64,000 nucleotides of DNA. It comes from Lactarius indigo. Its lineage: Eukaryota > Basidiomycota > Agaricomycetes > Russulales > Russulaceae. Position numbers and translations under genes: made by a program. The notes below the pieces were generated by a model that saw nothing but the letters and a program-made list of their open reading frames with translations, searched no databases and was not told the origin of the DNA. The stretch spans positions 62,001-126,000 of the forward strand of contig JAFKAC010000124.1 of NCBI GenBank assembly GCA_025766275.1, written 5' to 3'. This document shows, one piece after another, positions 53,908 to 64,000 of the stretch. How positions within the stretch are numbered: the stretch's first letter is position 1; each line of letters opens with the position of its first letter.

Positions 53908-55329
53908 TCATTGATCTAGCAGTTGAGTGGATGTCCTTTGCTGGTCGACAGCCGTGTCAGTTGTAGTCATAGGGGAAGAGGCAGGAATTTCCCCTGGTGA
54001 CACTGTTTGACGTGGTTCTTCATGCAACTGTGGGTAAGTGAGGTGATGGGGGTTAGCTGTAACAGCTTCCACAAAGGTATGTGGCAACAAGCGAGGAGGG
54101 ATGGGGAGGATTTGTTCTGCCATGATGACGGCATGGTGATGTCGGAGGCAAGGGTCGGAAACCCCATCATGAGTGAAAACATTAGAGAGGGCGGTTGGCA
54201 TTGGCTTCGGAAGGTACAGTGAAAGTCAAGTCACTGCATGGGCATCCAGTATACAAGTGTCAATTTCAGCAGCAGTGTTAGCCCAGTCCACCATACTAAA
54301 CTCTGCTTCTTGCAGACGTTGCATTAACACTTGCTGTCATATGACCGAGTCCCTAAGTTGGTAGATGTCAGTGCTTATGCCGGGATCGGCAAGTCGTGCT
54401 AGCACCTTGTCGATGTCCACTTGGGCAGGGTGGTCAGGTTGGAAAATGTCAATGAATTCCTTCTCAAGTATGCGAGGGTGTATGTCAGGGTGCGGGAGTG
54501 CCTTGAGTTCTGTGTAGTAGTATGGTTTTCCTTGTCCTTCTGTGGTGACGATTATCAGTTGGTCGCAATGGTTGATGATAAACTGTAGATATGCTGTGTT
54601 CCGTCGTTCGCTGTCTGAGTAGGGTATTTCTACTTGGTAGGGATGTTTGGGCAGAGTTTTCTGCCAGTCCCCTGCAGGTGGTGAAGTACTGGTGACAGGT
54701 TGGGTGGGAAAAGGGTGCTGTAGAGGCTGTGGGTTCTGCGAGGGAGCGTCCCAAGTAGCTCTGTCAAGCTGTTGCCTAGCGATGTCCTCTAGTGCCTCCT
54801 GTTGGAGCCTCTGTTGTCATTGTTGTTTTGCCTGAGAGTGGCAATAGTGATTACTGTCATCGCCGATATGCGTGCTCAGACCCCACATGTCCTCATGCGA
54901 GCATGGTGAGTTCAGTAGGGCGTTATAAGATGGCCCCACCTTTGCCCACTCATTGACCTCTTGGTCAATACACCGGTTGACATCATCTGGGAGTTCCTGT
55001 GCTGCAACAATCAGAAACTGTGGGGGGTGTTGGTTCATCATAGTGTTGATGGCGTTGATGGTTGTTCTGGTCCTGTCTTTATATTGTTGGATTAGTTCGG
55101 GAGTGTGTATGTTAGTGGTCAGTTCCCAGCTATCATGGGCTGCAGAAAAACCTTTCCATTGCACCACCAGATATTGCGGTGTCTTCTTGCGTCTGAATAT
55201 TCGATAGTTAAGAATCTGTTTGACTTCCCATTCAAGTTCTCCGTTGATGAGTTCAGGTGGGGGGTTCACTTCTTTGTTATCGTTCATTACTGTTTTGGAA
55301 TATGGGCTCAGCAAACCTGTGTGAAACAC
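53908..55329 (-). pseudogene. element 6 chromodomain and pol tail
   Basis: One frame with TGA stops only (54817, about 54339 and about 54228). It begins FHTGLLSPYSK (GPF/Y end), then chromodomain (WEVKQILNYRIF, YLVVQWKGFS), then a tail of about 370 residues: a Gln-rich helix, YLQFIINHCDQLIIV, GKPYYYTELKALP and EKEFIDIFQPD ... DIDKVLARLADP. The last block aligns with element 5 (ALDKTLIELN) and with the tail of elements 1 and 4. Confidence 0.7.
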
Positions 55330-58300
55330 CTCATGGATTTTCCAATGGGCTGGTAATTGTAATCAATAAGTGACGTCCAAAAGTTTCTGTAGGACTATGA
55401 ACGGCCTGTATCGTTTTGGTGCCAACTTCACCGATGGATGTGTGGTTCACAAATTAGTGGTATCTAACCAGACTTTATCGCCCAATAAATAGAGTTGATA
55501 GCACAGCAATTCTGAGATCCACTTTTGCTGCACATTTTTCATCGCAATCTGAGCGTTGGTTCATGCTTTGGTAAGGGTTGTCAAGCATTCGTCCACTGTT
55601 GGCAAGTTCATCAGAGTCTTTGGTTGATGGACCGATAGGATGAAGCCCATAATTAGTTCGAATGGCGACTTCCGTGTGGTATTGGATGGCCACGTGTTCA
55701 TTGCATACTGGGCAATGGGAAGCATAGGTGCCCAGTTATCCTGTTGGTAATTAGCATACATCCGAAGATATTGTTCTAGCTTTTGATTGGTCCTTTCGGA
55801 CTGTCCATCCATACGTGGATGATACACCAAACTAATATTTTGTTGTACGCCTAGTGCCATGCATAGGGCCTTTGCTAGAGAAGCTGTAAATTGAGGATCT
55901 CGATCTGAGATCACTTTATGTGGCAGTCCATAGTGTGGCAACACATGACGAAGGTACATCTGTGTGACTTCTTTGGTACTGAACCTCTCTTTCCAAGGTA
56001 TAAAGATGTTAGCTTTTGAACAGCCTTGGTCAGTGATTGTTAGGATGGAGTCGAACCCATGTGACTTTGGCAGTTTGGTGATGAAATCGAGTGCAATGGT
56101 CTGGAAGGGTAATGCGTTGTTCGGAAAGATAGGTGTTAATGGGACTCGTGGGTGGTTTGTGAGATTTTTGTTGGCCTGGCAGACCATGCACCCACAAATG
56201 TAGTCCGTTACATCGTCTTTCATTTTGGGCCACCAGTAGTGTTTTTGAATAGCCCACAACATGTGTGTTTGTTTATGGGTGGCCAGCAGGTAGAAGGTCA
56301 TGAAACGACCAAATTACCCCCCTCCTCAGGAAGGGATCATCCATGATCACCAGTCAGGTGTTGCAAAAGTAAAGGCTGGACAGGTCGTGGGTAAGTGGCA
56401 GTTGGATGGCGGCAAAGAAAGAAGGGTGGGAGGCTTGAGCAACATGACAGCGGTCATCCAAGGAAGTGATTTGAGTGAGGTTGATGAACAGTGTCAACAG
56501 CAGGACAGTGACTGCAGTGTTATTGTTGTTGACTGGGACGAGTGACGGGTGTTGAGAAAGCGTGTCAGCGTGCAGGCTGGGACCTGGTACATGCTGTAAT
56601 TGGATGTGATAGTTGGCAAGAACGTTGACAAGGTGTGTGATGTGTTGATTGATGTGCTGTGGCGCACGATAGTGGAGAAGATTCTGATGGTCAATGAGGA
56701 CAGTAATGGGGTGTGCAGCAGCAATGAGTAGGTGTTGCCAGTGTTCGAGACCATGGACAAGGGCGAGGAGTTCACGGTCATAAACATCATAGTTTTGCTT
56801 GGCCGGGGTCAAAGATTGCGAGAAATATCCAACAGCTTGTTGTTTCCCTTGTGGGTCTGGTTGTGTAAGAATGGCCCCCAGTGCAAACAGCAAGGCGTCG
56901 GTCTGTAGTTGGTATGGCACCTTTGGGTCCAGTTGTCGTAGAGCCGGTCACGAGCATGCGATGGAGAGTAGGGTATTGAGGATGCATGTATGCTCAGGTG
57001 TCCACTCAAAGGCAATGTCTTTCTTTAGGAGATCAGTAAGTGGTTAAGCAATTTTGGCATATCAAGGAATGAAAAGGCGCTGGTACCCAAGAACACCGAG
57101 AGTACTGCGGACTTGCTTTATGGTATGTAATTGGTGTGGCCAATCGTGAGTCCGGAAACCTTGTTGTTGCCCATCTGAATGGTTTGATTCGAGATGGTCA
57201 TCCCAAGATAGTCAATCTCAGTGCATTCAAAGGCACATTTAGATAGTTTCAAGAAATAACTCTCGTCTTTCAATACCTGAAGTACTTGTCTAACAAATCG
57301 ACTGGTGGCGTGCATAGTCCAAGATTGTAGCAATTAGAATGTCATCCATGTATATGAAGAGCTCTGTGGGGTACTTCAGTAGCAGTGTTTGAAAGACGCA
57401 ATTCATGGTGCGAACGAAGGTTGCAGGTGAGTTTGTAAGCCTGAAATACATAACCATGGGCTCAAATAACCCACGTGGCATTTTAAATGTGGCTTTCCAT
57501 TGATTGCCGCCCTTGATGCAGATATTGTTATATCCCCATCATATGTCGAATTTCATGAATAGTGTTTTGTTGGCCAATTGATCGAGCAGATTGGAAATTA
57601 GTGGAATCGGGTAGGTGTCTTTGAGAGTTATCTGATTGAGCAGTTTGTAATCTTGGACTGGGCACAGTTTACCATCCTTCTTTTTTAAGAAGAAGAACGA
57701 TGACACGTATGGTGATTTGGACTCACATATATACCCCTTCTGTAAATGTTCTTGCAAAAATTCATCAAGATGCGTCAACTCTTTGGCATTCAATGTGTTA
57801 TGATCCGACGCTTTGGACCTCAATCACAGTATGTTTCCACCTTGCCTTTCCCCTTCTGTACTATACCTTGTTACCAAAGGAGCTATTACGATTAGTAGCG
57901 CTGTTTCTTTGATCCGAACTTCTGTTTACTCCGTTTAGTCTCTTTGATGTTGTGTGGACTTGTGTTCATGTTGTTTGGAACCTCGTCCTATATAAACCTG
58001 TACCATAGACCGTAGGAAGCCAGACTTGGCTTCGTTTGCAATCTAGCAATCTTGCCTCCGTACTTTGGTGTGACCTCGCCTTATCCCTCTCTTCTTGTGC
58101 ATCCCCTACCTCAGTCCCTAACCAGGACACTTCAAAGTCTTTGCAGTTGAACTATATCAACGCGTTACACCTGTTATACTCTGTGCACTAGCAAGATCAA
58201 GTGTAGAGAAGTGCTAGACACTTCGGACGAGGAGTCCTACATTACAGAGTAGTGCTGCACCTTGTGCCACACTTTTATCACTCGTATTTCATAGCAATAA

Positions 58301-59034
58301 GACAACAGAGGTCTTCGCTTGATACCTGTGTGATTCAGAACCTTTAGAACCCACGCCCCTGCTAGGGCGTAACACAATGGGTATATTTTGCATTTCAGAG
58401 TTGGTGGTGCGTTTGGCAGTAGCATGATCATGTGGTCATCTTCTCATTCTGGTGGGAAGCGCATCACAGCCTCTTCTGAGAATATGGTCGCCCATGGTTC
58501 ATATTGGGTGGGTAGTTCCTCTTATTTTGGTGGTGCTCGTTCCACCATTCGTTGTGTGATGGTCGCGATAGTTGCTGTCCTGTCGATCGCAATCTGACGA
58601 GGTTCTCCTTCAAGACAGTTTTCCAGCCAGTTGATTCGTGGGTCCGTTTGTTGGAACCATGGGTGTCTGAGGATCATTCTAGGGTGTCTGAGGTGAGTGA
58701 CATATAGCAATGTCTCATACCGATGCTGTCCCCAGTTGACCATTGCTTTACAGGCCATTGTTATACTTCCATTCTCATTGAGGGTACCATTGACATTATA
58801 CACAAGTCGTCCCTTCACAGGGTAAGTTCGAAGGGCTAATTTGGTGGTACATTTGGCATTGATAAAATTGTCCAAGGAGCTGGAGTTGATTAAGGCTGAT
58901 ATGACTTCTGTTGTTCCTTCTAGTGGGAGTTCGAGAGTGAGTGTATCACTAGAAGTGCTATGGATAGCATTAATTGTAAGCTCTTCATCTTCATCTTCCT
59001 CATCGAGACTAGCCTCTAACAACAGTTGCGACAT
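54817..59034 (-). pseudogene. element 6 pol (PR-RT-RH-IN-chromodomain), multiply broken
   Basis: Protease-like block 59034-58522 (VISALINSSSLDNFI replaces the usual D-S-G motif, ILRHPWF, INWLENCL). The frame enters RT (CKIYP) and is interrupted by a solo LTR at 57796-58374. RT resumes 57790-57118 (SFFFLKKKDGKL, IYMDDILIAT). RNase H 56990-56354 (LQTDALLFALGAILT, YDRELLALVHGL). Integrase 56301-55561 (CMVCQANK, LDFITKLPKS, VISDRDPQF, DGQSERTNQ). Chromodomain 55329 onward. TGA at 57538 follows KFDI where functional copies have Arg/Trp. The protease lacks a visible catalytic Asp triad (N-S-S). Confidence 0.82.
57796..58374 (+). mobile_element. 579-base solo LTR in element 6 pol
   Basis: TGTTATG at 57796 to CGTAACA at 58374, flanked by a perfect CAATG duplication (57791-57795 and 58375-58379). 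TATATAA at 57989 and a hairpin GAAGCCA/TGGCTTC (58016-58033) at the predicted transcript start. Same family as 33472-34050. Confidence 0.93.
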
Positions 59035-59172
59035 TACGCCCTTTCATTCTGTCGCTGTGAGTCCCAAGATGCCAGATATTAAGTGGTCCAATGTTAGTCC
59101 TGGTTTTGTTTCTTTGGTTGTCTTTGATGACATTATGGGAGTACTGATCGTTTTGTTGATTCACGCAGGTGT

Positions 59173-60449
59173 TCATTTGTTTGGGCAATCTTGGGATAAG
59201 TGTCCCGATTTCTTGCATTGGAAGCACAACCCTTCCCGGTGGCATTGGTCCATTTCCATGAGTTCTTGGGGAGTATGCACATGGGGCATGTATGTTTGAG
59301 TGGCGTCTACTTCCATTGGCACGACTTGGTCATTCCACGCCGTTGGCTTTGGTGGGTGTGTTTGAGGTATGGGTAATGGTGTTGTTTTTCTGATCTGTGC
59401 GATGCAGTTGGTGATGGTTCGGTATCGTTGTACTTCTTCTCTTGTGGCTGACTTCCAATCATCCATAGTGACAGGTATTTTATTTCACTTGAAGCAAGAG
59501 ACTAGGAGTTCACATTGTAGTCCATGTCAGAACAAGTCTACAGTTCCCTTAGCAGTCATATCCCATTCAGCGGCCTCTGCTAGTTGTTCAAAGGTTGCAA
59601 TATAATTCATTGATATCGTCCCCTTTCATGGTGAGTGCCGTCAGCTTTGCATAAGCATTCTGTTGGCTTAACGTGTCTGTCCAGGTGTTCTGGAAATTGG
59701 TCATAAAGTCATTTCACAAGGATTTGCTAGTTTTGGGTACGGGGTTGACTGCATCATTGATTTTTGCTTCCAGTTTTTTGTCTTGACTCTGGTTCCAGCT
59801 TTCAATGGCTGGTCCTCAAATCAATGTGAGTGCTAATGCTACCCATTGGTATGGGCTGACCATCCTCTTGTTAGTCCTATTGACACGCCTGAACTGATTG
59901 AATTCATGTAGGAATTGTTGACTTTGCACTTGGTTTCCATTGAAGAATGAAGGGGCTGTGCCCTGTAGTGGGCCTGTGACTGTTGACGTCCCTGAGGAAC
60001 TACTTCCACTAGCCATTGGTGTGCTCAGTAATGTGATTGTTGGAGTGACAAAGGGTACAGGTGCCAGTTGAGGTGATTTTCTTTTGCCCTTGGATTTGGC
60101 AATTTGATGCTTATGTTCATTCCAGTTGTATTCAGGGGTTGGCTGGGGTTGCGATTGAAGTTTTAGACCCCAGAGATGTGGTCCATCAACTTGAGCGTTT
60201 GTATACATGTACCAGCCAGTGTTTTTGAAATAGACTTCATACCAACTATTTTCTTCTTCAGAGAATTTGACATTGAGTGCCAGACTAGGGTTGCGACGAA
60301 TGATGTAGCCTCTTCCTTGTATCCAGTTGATGCCACTAGTCATGATGTCTGAGAGGTTATCAACATTTCATCGTATAACAAGTCTTTTCACTGTTGGGTC
60401 TTTGTCTGCAGGTTCTGGTTCAATACACCTGTATTTCTGTTTGAGTGCC
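59173..60449 (-). pseudogene. element 6 gag
   Basis: Starts MALKQKYRCIEPEP near 60449. A TGA follows at about residue 29, then INWIQGRGYIIRRNPSLAL, WYEVYFKNTGWYMY, a Ser-rich linker, and a capsid-like region (FFNGNQVQSQQFLHEF, SPYQWVALALT, TFNQNTWTD-like in another frame). It ends with the CCHC knuckle CFQCKKSGHLSQDC at about 59216-59180. Several frameshifts lie between 59640 and 59480. The N-terminal layout is typical of Ty3 gag in basidiomycetes, but the sequence is unlike elements 1-3. Confidence 0.7.
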
Positions 60450-60540
60450 ATAGTGACTACACGTCCTACTAAGGACTGCCTGTGTCGTTCAACTGGTCTG
60501 GGAACACTTTACGCCTCGTTCTGCGGCAGAGTAGGGGGAG

Positions 60541-60551
60541 GTCTGCTCTTA
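60541..60551 (-). other. element 6 primer binding site, possibly self-priming
   Basis: On the minus strand TAAGAGCAGAC follows the 5' LTR directly. The LTR carries GTCTACTCTTA at 60729-60719, 35 bases after a TATAAG box (60764). That word is complementary to the primer site at 10 of 11 positions. Confidence 0.5.
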
Positions 60552-60955
60552 TGTTACAGTTCTGAGGGACCATATGGGTTTTCAATGGAGCTGAGCTTGA
60601 TGTTTGGGTAGAGTTGGAACTCGCTATTCTCAAGCAAGTCAAGTTTGGGGTACTTGTGTCACTCAAGGAGTTCACAAGTGAGCGGGTTTCAACAAGATAC
60701 TACTTGGTATTCAAGAACTAAGAGTAGACAAGCATTTGTGCTACTCGATGCACTATGTCTTATACTCACACAGACTGGGGTTTTCGGGGGCCGTTTTCTA
60801 CAAGCCACGTCACTAACTACTGCTATGTGGACGATTTGTGATATGAGCACCATAAGGCGTGCTTTGACGAGACTGATACTTCTGCAAAACTTCGAGGGTC
60901 TATACTTCACTGTGCATTGCGTGATGTGATGTGATGATGTCACGTGACCATGACA
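60552..60955 (-). repeat. element 6 5' LTR
   Basis: 404 bases; on the minus strand TGTCATGG to TGTAACA. Contains TATAAG (60764 downwards) and a GAGTAG/CTACTC hairpin. Confidence 0.9.
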
Positions 60956-61452
60956 CACACAGTGCTGATCTAACTTGGCTGTTAACTGCCACATGACAGG
61001 AAGCCAGTGTTGTGAACGGAATGAGTCAGCATGACTCATGATAGTCTTGTGACCCCTCTGTATTATGAAAGCAACATGCAAGCTTGAATATTGAAGGTAT
61101 TCTGAGATTGTCTTCTACTGAATGTGTCAGATGGATCCTTGTAAGATAGGAGTAGGCCACATCAGGGTGATGCACAAGTGTGTAGTCGAAATGTATTTAA
61201 ACAGTGAGTTTGTGACTGGAATCACAGAATTGTCTTGCCCATCTTTCACTGCCATCACAAACCCTTAGTCAGAAGTCACATGGAAGTGGGCGACATCACA
61301 CCAGCACAGAAGACGATATGACTGCAGAGGTGTGAGAAGTTAGCTGATGGGGAGGCAAGGTGCTCTTGGTGGTGTTAAAGCATGGGATGTACTGCTGTCT
61401 CTTCTTTGTTGTGTTGTATTGTTGGTCTGATAACTTGAGGAAAAGGAGGGAT
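60956..61452 (+). other. element 7 internal remnant or spacer
   Basis: No coding sequence recognised. It ends in a purine tract GAGGAAAAGGAGGGA directly before the element 7 LTR, so at least the right part is the 3' untranslated end of an LTR element cut off by element 6. Confidence 0.5.
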
Positions 61453-61895
61453 TGTTATATTTTGGGTGTTTTGGGGATGAACTCTCACTTATTGATTGTG
61501 GCTGGGATTGTGAGTAGTTAATCTGTCACGGACTCAGTGTGGATATATCAGATGTACGATAGTGATGACTTGAGCCTAGTAGTAGTTGTACTAGGGTTTG
61601 GGATACTTACACGATTGATTGGATGCTACTTAGGTGGCAGTTTTTAGTCTGACGTTACTTGTATTTAAGGTGTACTGGAAAGACCAAGATATGCCATGTT
61701 GGTCTTCTTGAATTGTTAGTTGTTCTTCATTGTGAACTGTTCATCTCTGAGATTGGGCAGAGATTGTCTGTAGGCTTTGAGCTGAAGTGCATGGGAGCAT
61801 ATTACTTGCCTTTGAGGCATATGGTTAGAAGGATGTTTGAGTGCCCCTATTTGGGTTAGACCATTGGTGCTTTGAAAGCTGAGGTTGAGGTAACA
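61453..61895 (+). repeat. element 7 3' LTR
   Basis: TGTTATA at 61453 to GGTAACA at 61895 (443 bases). It shares with elements 1-3 the CTAGTAGTAG motif, a TATTTAA box and the hairpin AAGACCAAGAT / ATGTTGGTCTT, the second arm again 34 bases from the TATA start (one mismatch in the primer word). Confidence 0.72.
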
Positions 61896-62414
61896 ATTGC
61901 AATGGGATTACAGGGATGGAGCAGGTGATGGGGTATGTGTTGGGGAACATGTAAGAGTTGAGCTTTTGGTAGGATGTTTGTGTGTGTAGCCTTCCAGGAT
62001 TATAGTTGAAGTAGAGTTGATGATGTTGTGACTGTGGTGGATGAGTTGAATGAAAAGGAAGCATTTAAGGTTGGATTAGCAGGTTGTAAGTGAGTTGATA
62101 TAGGTTGGATGAAATATGGTGGTGTAGTGGATTTATAGGTATGTATTTTGGAGTAGAGGGTGGGGTGAGTGAATGAAAAAGGGATGCTTACATAATCAAA
62201 AGTGAGGGTAGATATAGCGTGAGATGATGATGTCAGGTGTGGATGTCTTCTATTGTGGATGTCTTCTATGTTAGAGATGGCAAGAGGGAATGGGTGGGAG
62301 GAGAAGGAAGATGTTTTGAAGTGTGAAAAAGCAGACAGATAGAGAGGACAAGAGGGATGGCAAGTATATTTGTGGAAATTGGTCAACAGATGGTACATAA
62401 AGGACGAAAAGGGG
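61896..62414. other. AT-rich intergenic stretch
   Basis: G/A/T-rich, with no splice series or domain. A long minus-strand frame here is compositional (Ser/Thr/Phe/His) and not called. Confidence 0.45.
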
Positions 62415-64000
62415 TCATTGGAGAGGAGGTCTAGAGGAAAAACCAAGTGTAGTGTGACAGAAGATGCGAGCATTTCTGTCACCTATAAGGAGAGAAAGAG
62501 CATCAAAGGGAACGAAAGGGTCGTCCCTTGCAAGTATGTGAAGGAGAGAAGTATATAAAGTGTGGATGACGTCTGGGGAATGGCAACCCCAATCAGAGGA
62601 AAAAGAACCCTTATCAAAAGCACCAGGTCCCTTCCCCCACACGGTGCCGAGGCGAATAAGAAGGGAAACGGTGACGCCTTTAACAGCTAAAAAGAAGAAA
62701 ATAAGATAAGAAAAAAAGGAAGAAAAGGACGAACAATGTTTCTTAGTCCAATCGTCGCCGAGGCCACGCCTAGGTGATTTGCTCATGTGTGTTCGAAGGG
62801 GGCTAGATGGGTCATAAAGAGCGATGATAAAGGAAGTAATCATTGCTATAAAGATGGACCTGTCTGACATGCCCTTCTTGTTTCTAGAGACCCAATCGAT
62901 TTGGCTGTAAACGTTGCGAACTTGTTGGTGAGAGAGTGCGTTGGCGAAGCGATGTCTGGAAACGTCGAGGGGCATGAAAAGGTTTGGGAGGAGGGACGAA
63001 GCGATGATAGCGACGAGCAAAGCAAGGTGATGCAAGTGATCGGAACCGTTGTAGACCTGCCTAACCCAGGAGTAGGTGTCATCGATATAAGGGACATGAG
63101 AGAGAGAAGGAGTGACGAAGTCGTGAGGGAGGGAAGTTTTGTTGAGGACAGATTGAAGGGCATCGAGGGAGAGGGCATTAGCAAACCATTGGACGGTTGA
63201 ATCATTGGAAAGGGCGTGATTAAGAGCGACTGTGGCGAAATGGAGAGATGGCAAAGGAAGACCGGGAGGGGAAGGAATGGAAGGAATAGAGGCAGCGTCC
63301 TTGAGGCCCAAATGTGCCCAGGAGTCAAAGACAGGCTTCCTTGGAGATGCACCGGCGGTAGAGGACCTAGGCCTGTGAGAGGGAACGAAGGATATGCGAA
63401 GATAACGGACCCCCCTGAGGAAGAGGTTGTGAGCAAAGGACTCGCGTGCATCGAGATCAGATTCTTGAGATAGGCGATGGAGGCTGCGATGTGCCTCGAT
63501 AAGAAGAGGAAGAAAGGAGCCGTTTGTCTGGACAGGAGCAGCTACGAGGGAGGGAGAATGAGGGGAAGACATGGCGAGGAGATGTTGGACGAAGGCGGTG
63601 AGGGTCATTGCATGTGCCTGAAGATTGGGAAGACCATGGGAAATGGAGTGTGGGTCGTGTACGACAGCCTGAAGAAGAAGCTGATATGTTTGGTGATGAT
63701 CCTGTGGGGAATATGAGAGAGGATTGTCGAGAGAAAGCCATTTCTTCAAGTGTTTCTCCCTGTCTCTTCCAAGGAGTTCTGCGGTGTTCCTAGAGTCTTC
63801 TGATGGGGCTTGTGAAATACGGGCTGCTATATCTGCACGGACGCCATCCATGACCAACTGTTTTGTGTCATCTAATAAGCCAGTGAGAGCGATTTCGACT
63901 ATGCGCATTGCCCTATTAGCGAATGAGGATTCTACACCAGGGTAGACGTTTGGAGGGTCGACATGAAAAGAGTGTTGGATGCGAAACTTTGCCTGATAAG
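62415..64000 (-). CDS. basidiomycete hypothetical protein, 5' partial
   Basis: The minus-strand frame is open from the window end (YQAKFRIQHSFHVDPPN) to the stop at 62415-62417, about 528 codons before splicing. A 48-base intron with GTTCGT...TTTTTAG (62687-62734) probably removes a T-rich in-frame stretch, joining WTKKH to SVKGVTVSLL. Helical segments alternate with Ser/Pro loops. Motifs include LPNLFMPLDVSRHRFANALSHQ-type, here visible as DVSRHRFANALSH, IDWVSRNKKGMSD and SPLRTHMSK. This looks like an uncharacterised multi-copy agaricomycete protein; no catalytic motif is recognised. The true start lies beyond the window. Confidence 0.65.
   Translation of the reverse strand, partial: YQAKFRIQHSFHVDPPNVYPGVESSFANRAMRIVEIALTGLLDDTKQLVMDGVRADIAARISQAPSEDSRNTAELLGRDREKHLKKWLSLDNPLSYSPQDHHQTYQLLLQAVVHDPHSISHGLPNLQAHAMTLTAFVQHLLAMSSPHSPSLVAAPVQTNGSFLPLLIEAHRSLHRLSQESDLDARESFAHNLFLRGVRYLRISFVPSHRPRSSTAGASPRKPVFDSWAHLGLKDAASIPSIPSPPGLPLPSLHFATVALNHALSNDSTVQWFANALSLDALQSVLNKTSLPHDFVTPSLSHVPYIDDTYSWVRQVYNGSDHLHHLALLVAIIASSLLPNLFMPLDVSRHRFANALSHQQVRNVYSQIDWVSRNKKGMSDRSIFIAMITSFIIALYDPSSPLRTHMSKSPRRGLGDDWTKKHCSSFSSFFSYLIFFFLAVKGVTVSLLIRLGTVWGKGPGAFDKGSFSSDWGCHSPDVIHTLYTSLLHILARDDPFVPFDALSLLIGDRNARIFCHTTLGFSSRPPLQ

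Larger units (their letters stand above)
52756..60955 (-). mobile_element. element 6: older chromodomain Ty3/gypsy, both LTRs, reverse orientation
   Basis: LTRs at 60552-60955 (5') and 52756-53568 (3', split) flank gag, protease, RT/RNase H, integrase and chromodomain with a long tail. Both sides carry CACAC (52751-52755 and 60956-60960), a perfect five-base duplication. Two solo LTRs have inserted (52780-53183 in the 3' LTR, 57796-58374 in pol). It is distantly related to elements 1-4 and heavily mutated. Confidence 0.88.

Noticed and set aside
62000..62482. 160-codon minus-strand frame
   Set aside because: Low-complexity Ser/Thr/His/Phe from an AG-rich plus strand; it overlaps the end of the better-supported gene at 62415.

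Overview
The window is nuclear DNA of a filamentous basidiomycete, most likely an agaricomycete. The evidence is the short introns (48-71 bases, GT...AG, often GTACGT or GTAAGC donors), a DUF6535-type membrane protein, a fungal plasma-membrane Na+/H+ antiporter relative, and a dense load of chromodomain Ty3/gypsy retrotransposons. There are no bacterial operons, no rRNA or tRNA genes and no CRISPR array that I can see.

Layout. 1-20.4 kb is a gene-poor host segment: the 3' part of a Pro/Ser-rich gene (1-1419), a seven-helix membrane protein gene in five exons (4419-5647), a DUF6535 gene on the minus strand (7838-8977), an intact spliced Tc1/mariner DD34E transposase (10997-12134), a two-exon Pro-rich gene (12352-14577, minus), a 5'-truncated duplicate of the seven-helix gene (16413-17216) and a frameshifted antiporter pseudogene (17784-20372). 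20.4-46.9 kb is a nested block of LTR elements: element 1 (21292-29121, both LTRs present), a Ser-rich host gene (29141-31185), element 2 (31384-37498), element 3 (37499-43754, inserted into the integrase of 2) and element 4 (43755-46899, minus, abutting the broken end of 3). 47.2-47.8 kb is a fold-back palindrome built from 61-base units. 48.3-61.9 kb holds older, more divergent elements, mostly on the minus strand: element 5 (49334-51687), element 6 (52756-60955, with a perfect CACAC target duplication) and an element 7 remnant (LTR 61453-61895), plus several solo LTRs. The window ends inside a host gene on the minus strand (62415-64000).

How the parts work together. Elements 1-4 belong to one family or to close relatives. 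The LTR carries a TATA box and, 34 bases later, an 11-base word complementary to the primer binding site just downstream of the 5' LTR. This is the arrangement of self-priming (Tf1/sushi-type) chromoviruses. Gag and Pol are in frames -1 to each other, with a conserved GGGTTTT heptamer at the overlap. Pol carries protease, RT, RNase H, integrase, GPF/Y and a chromodomain, followed by a long tail. Part of that tail appears to be a domain shared with the otherwise divergent elements 5 and 6.

Decay of the elements is strikingly one-sided. All 14 in-frame stops in elements 1-3 (gag terminators excluded) are TGA at arginine positions, and all eight differences between the two LTRs of element 1 are CpG to TpG/CpA transitions. 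This points to CpG methylation-driven (or RIP-like) mutation.
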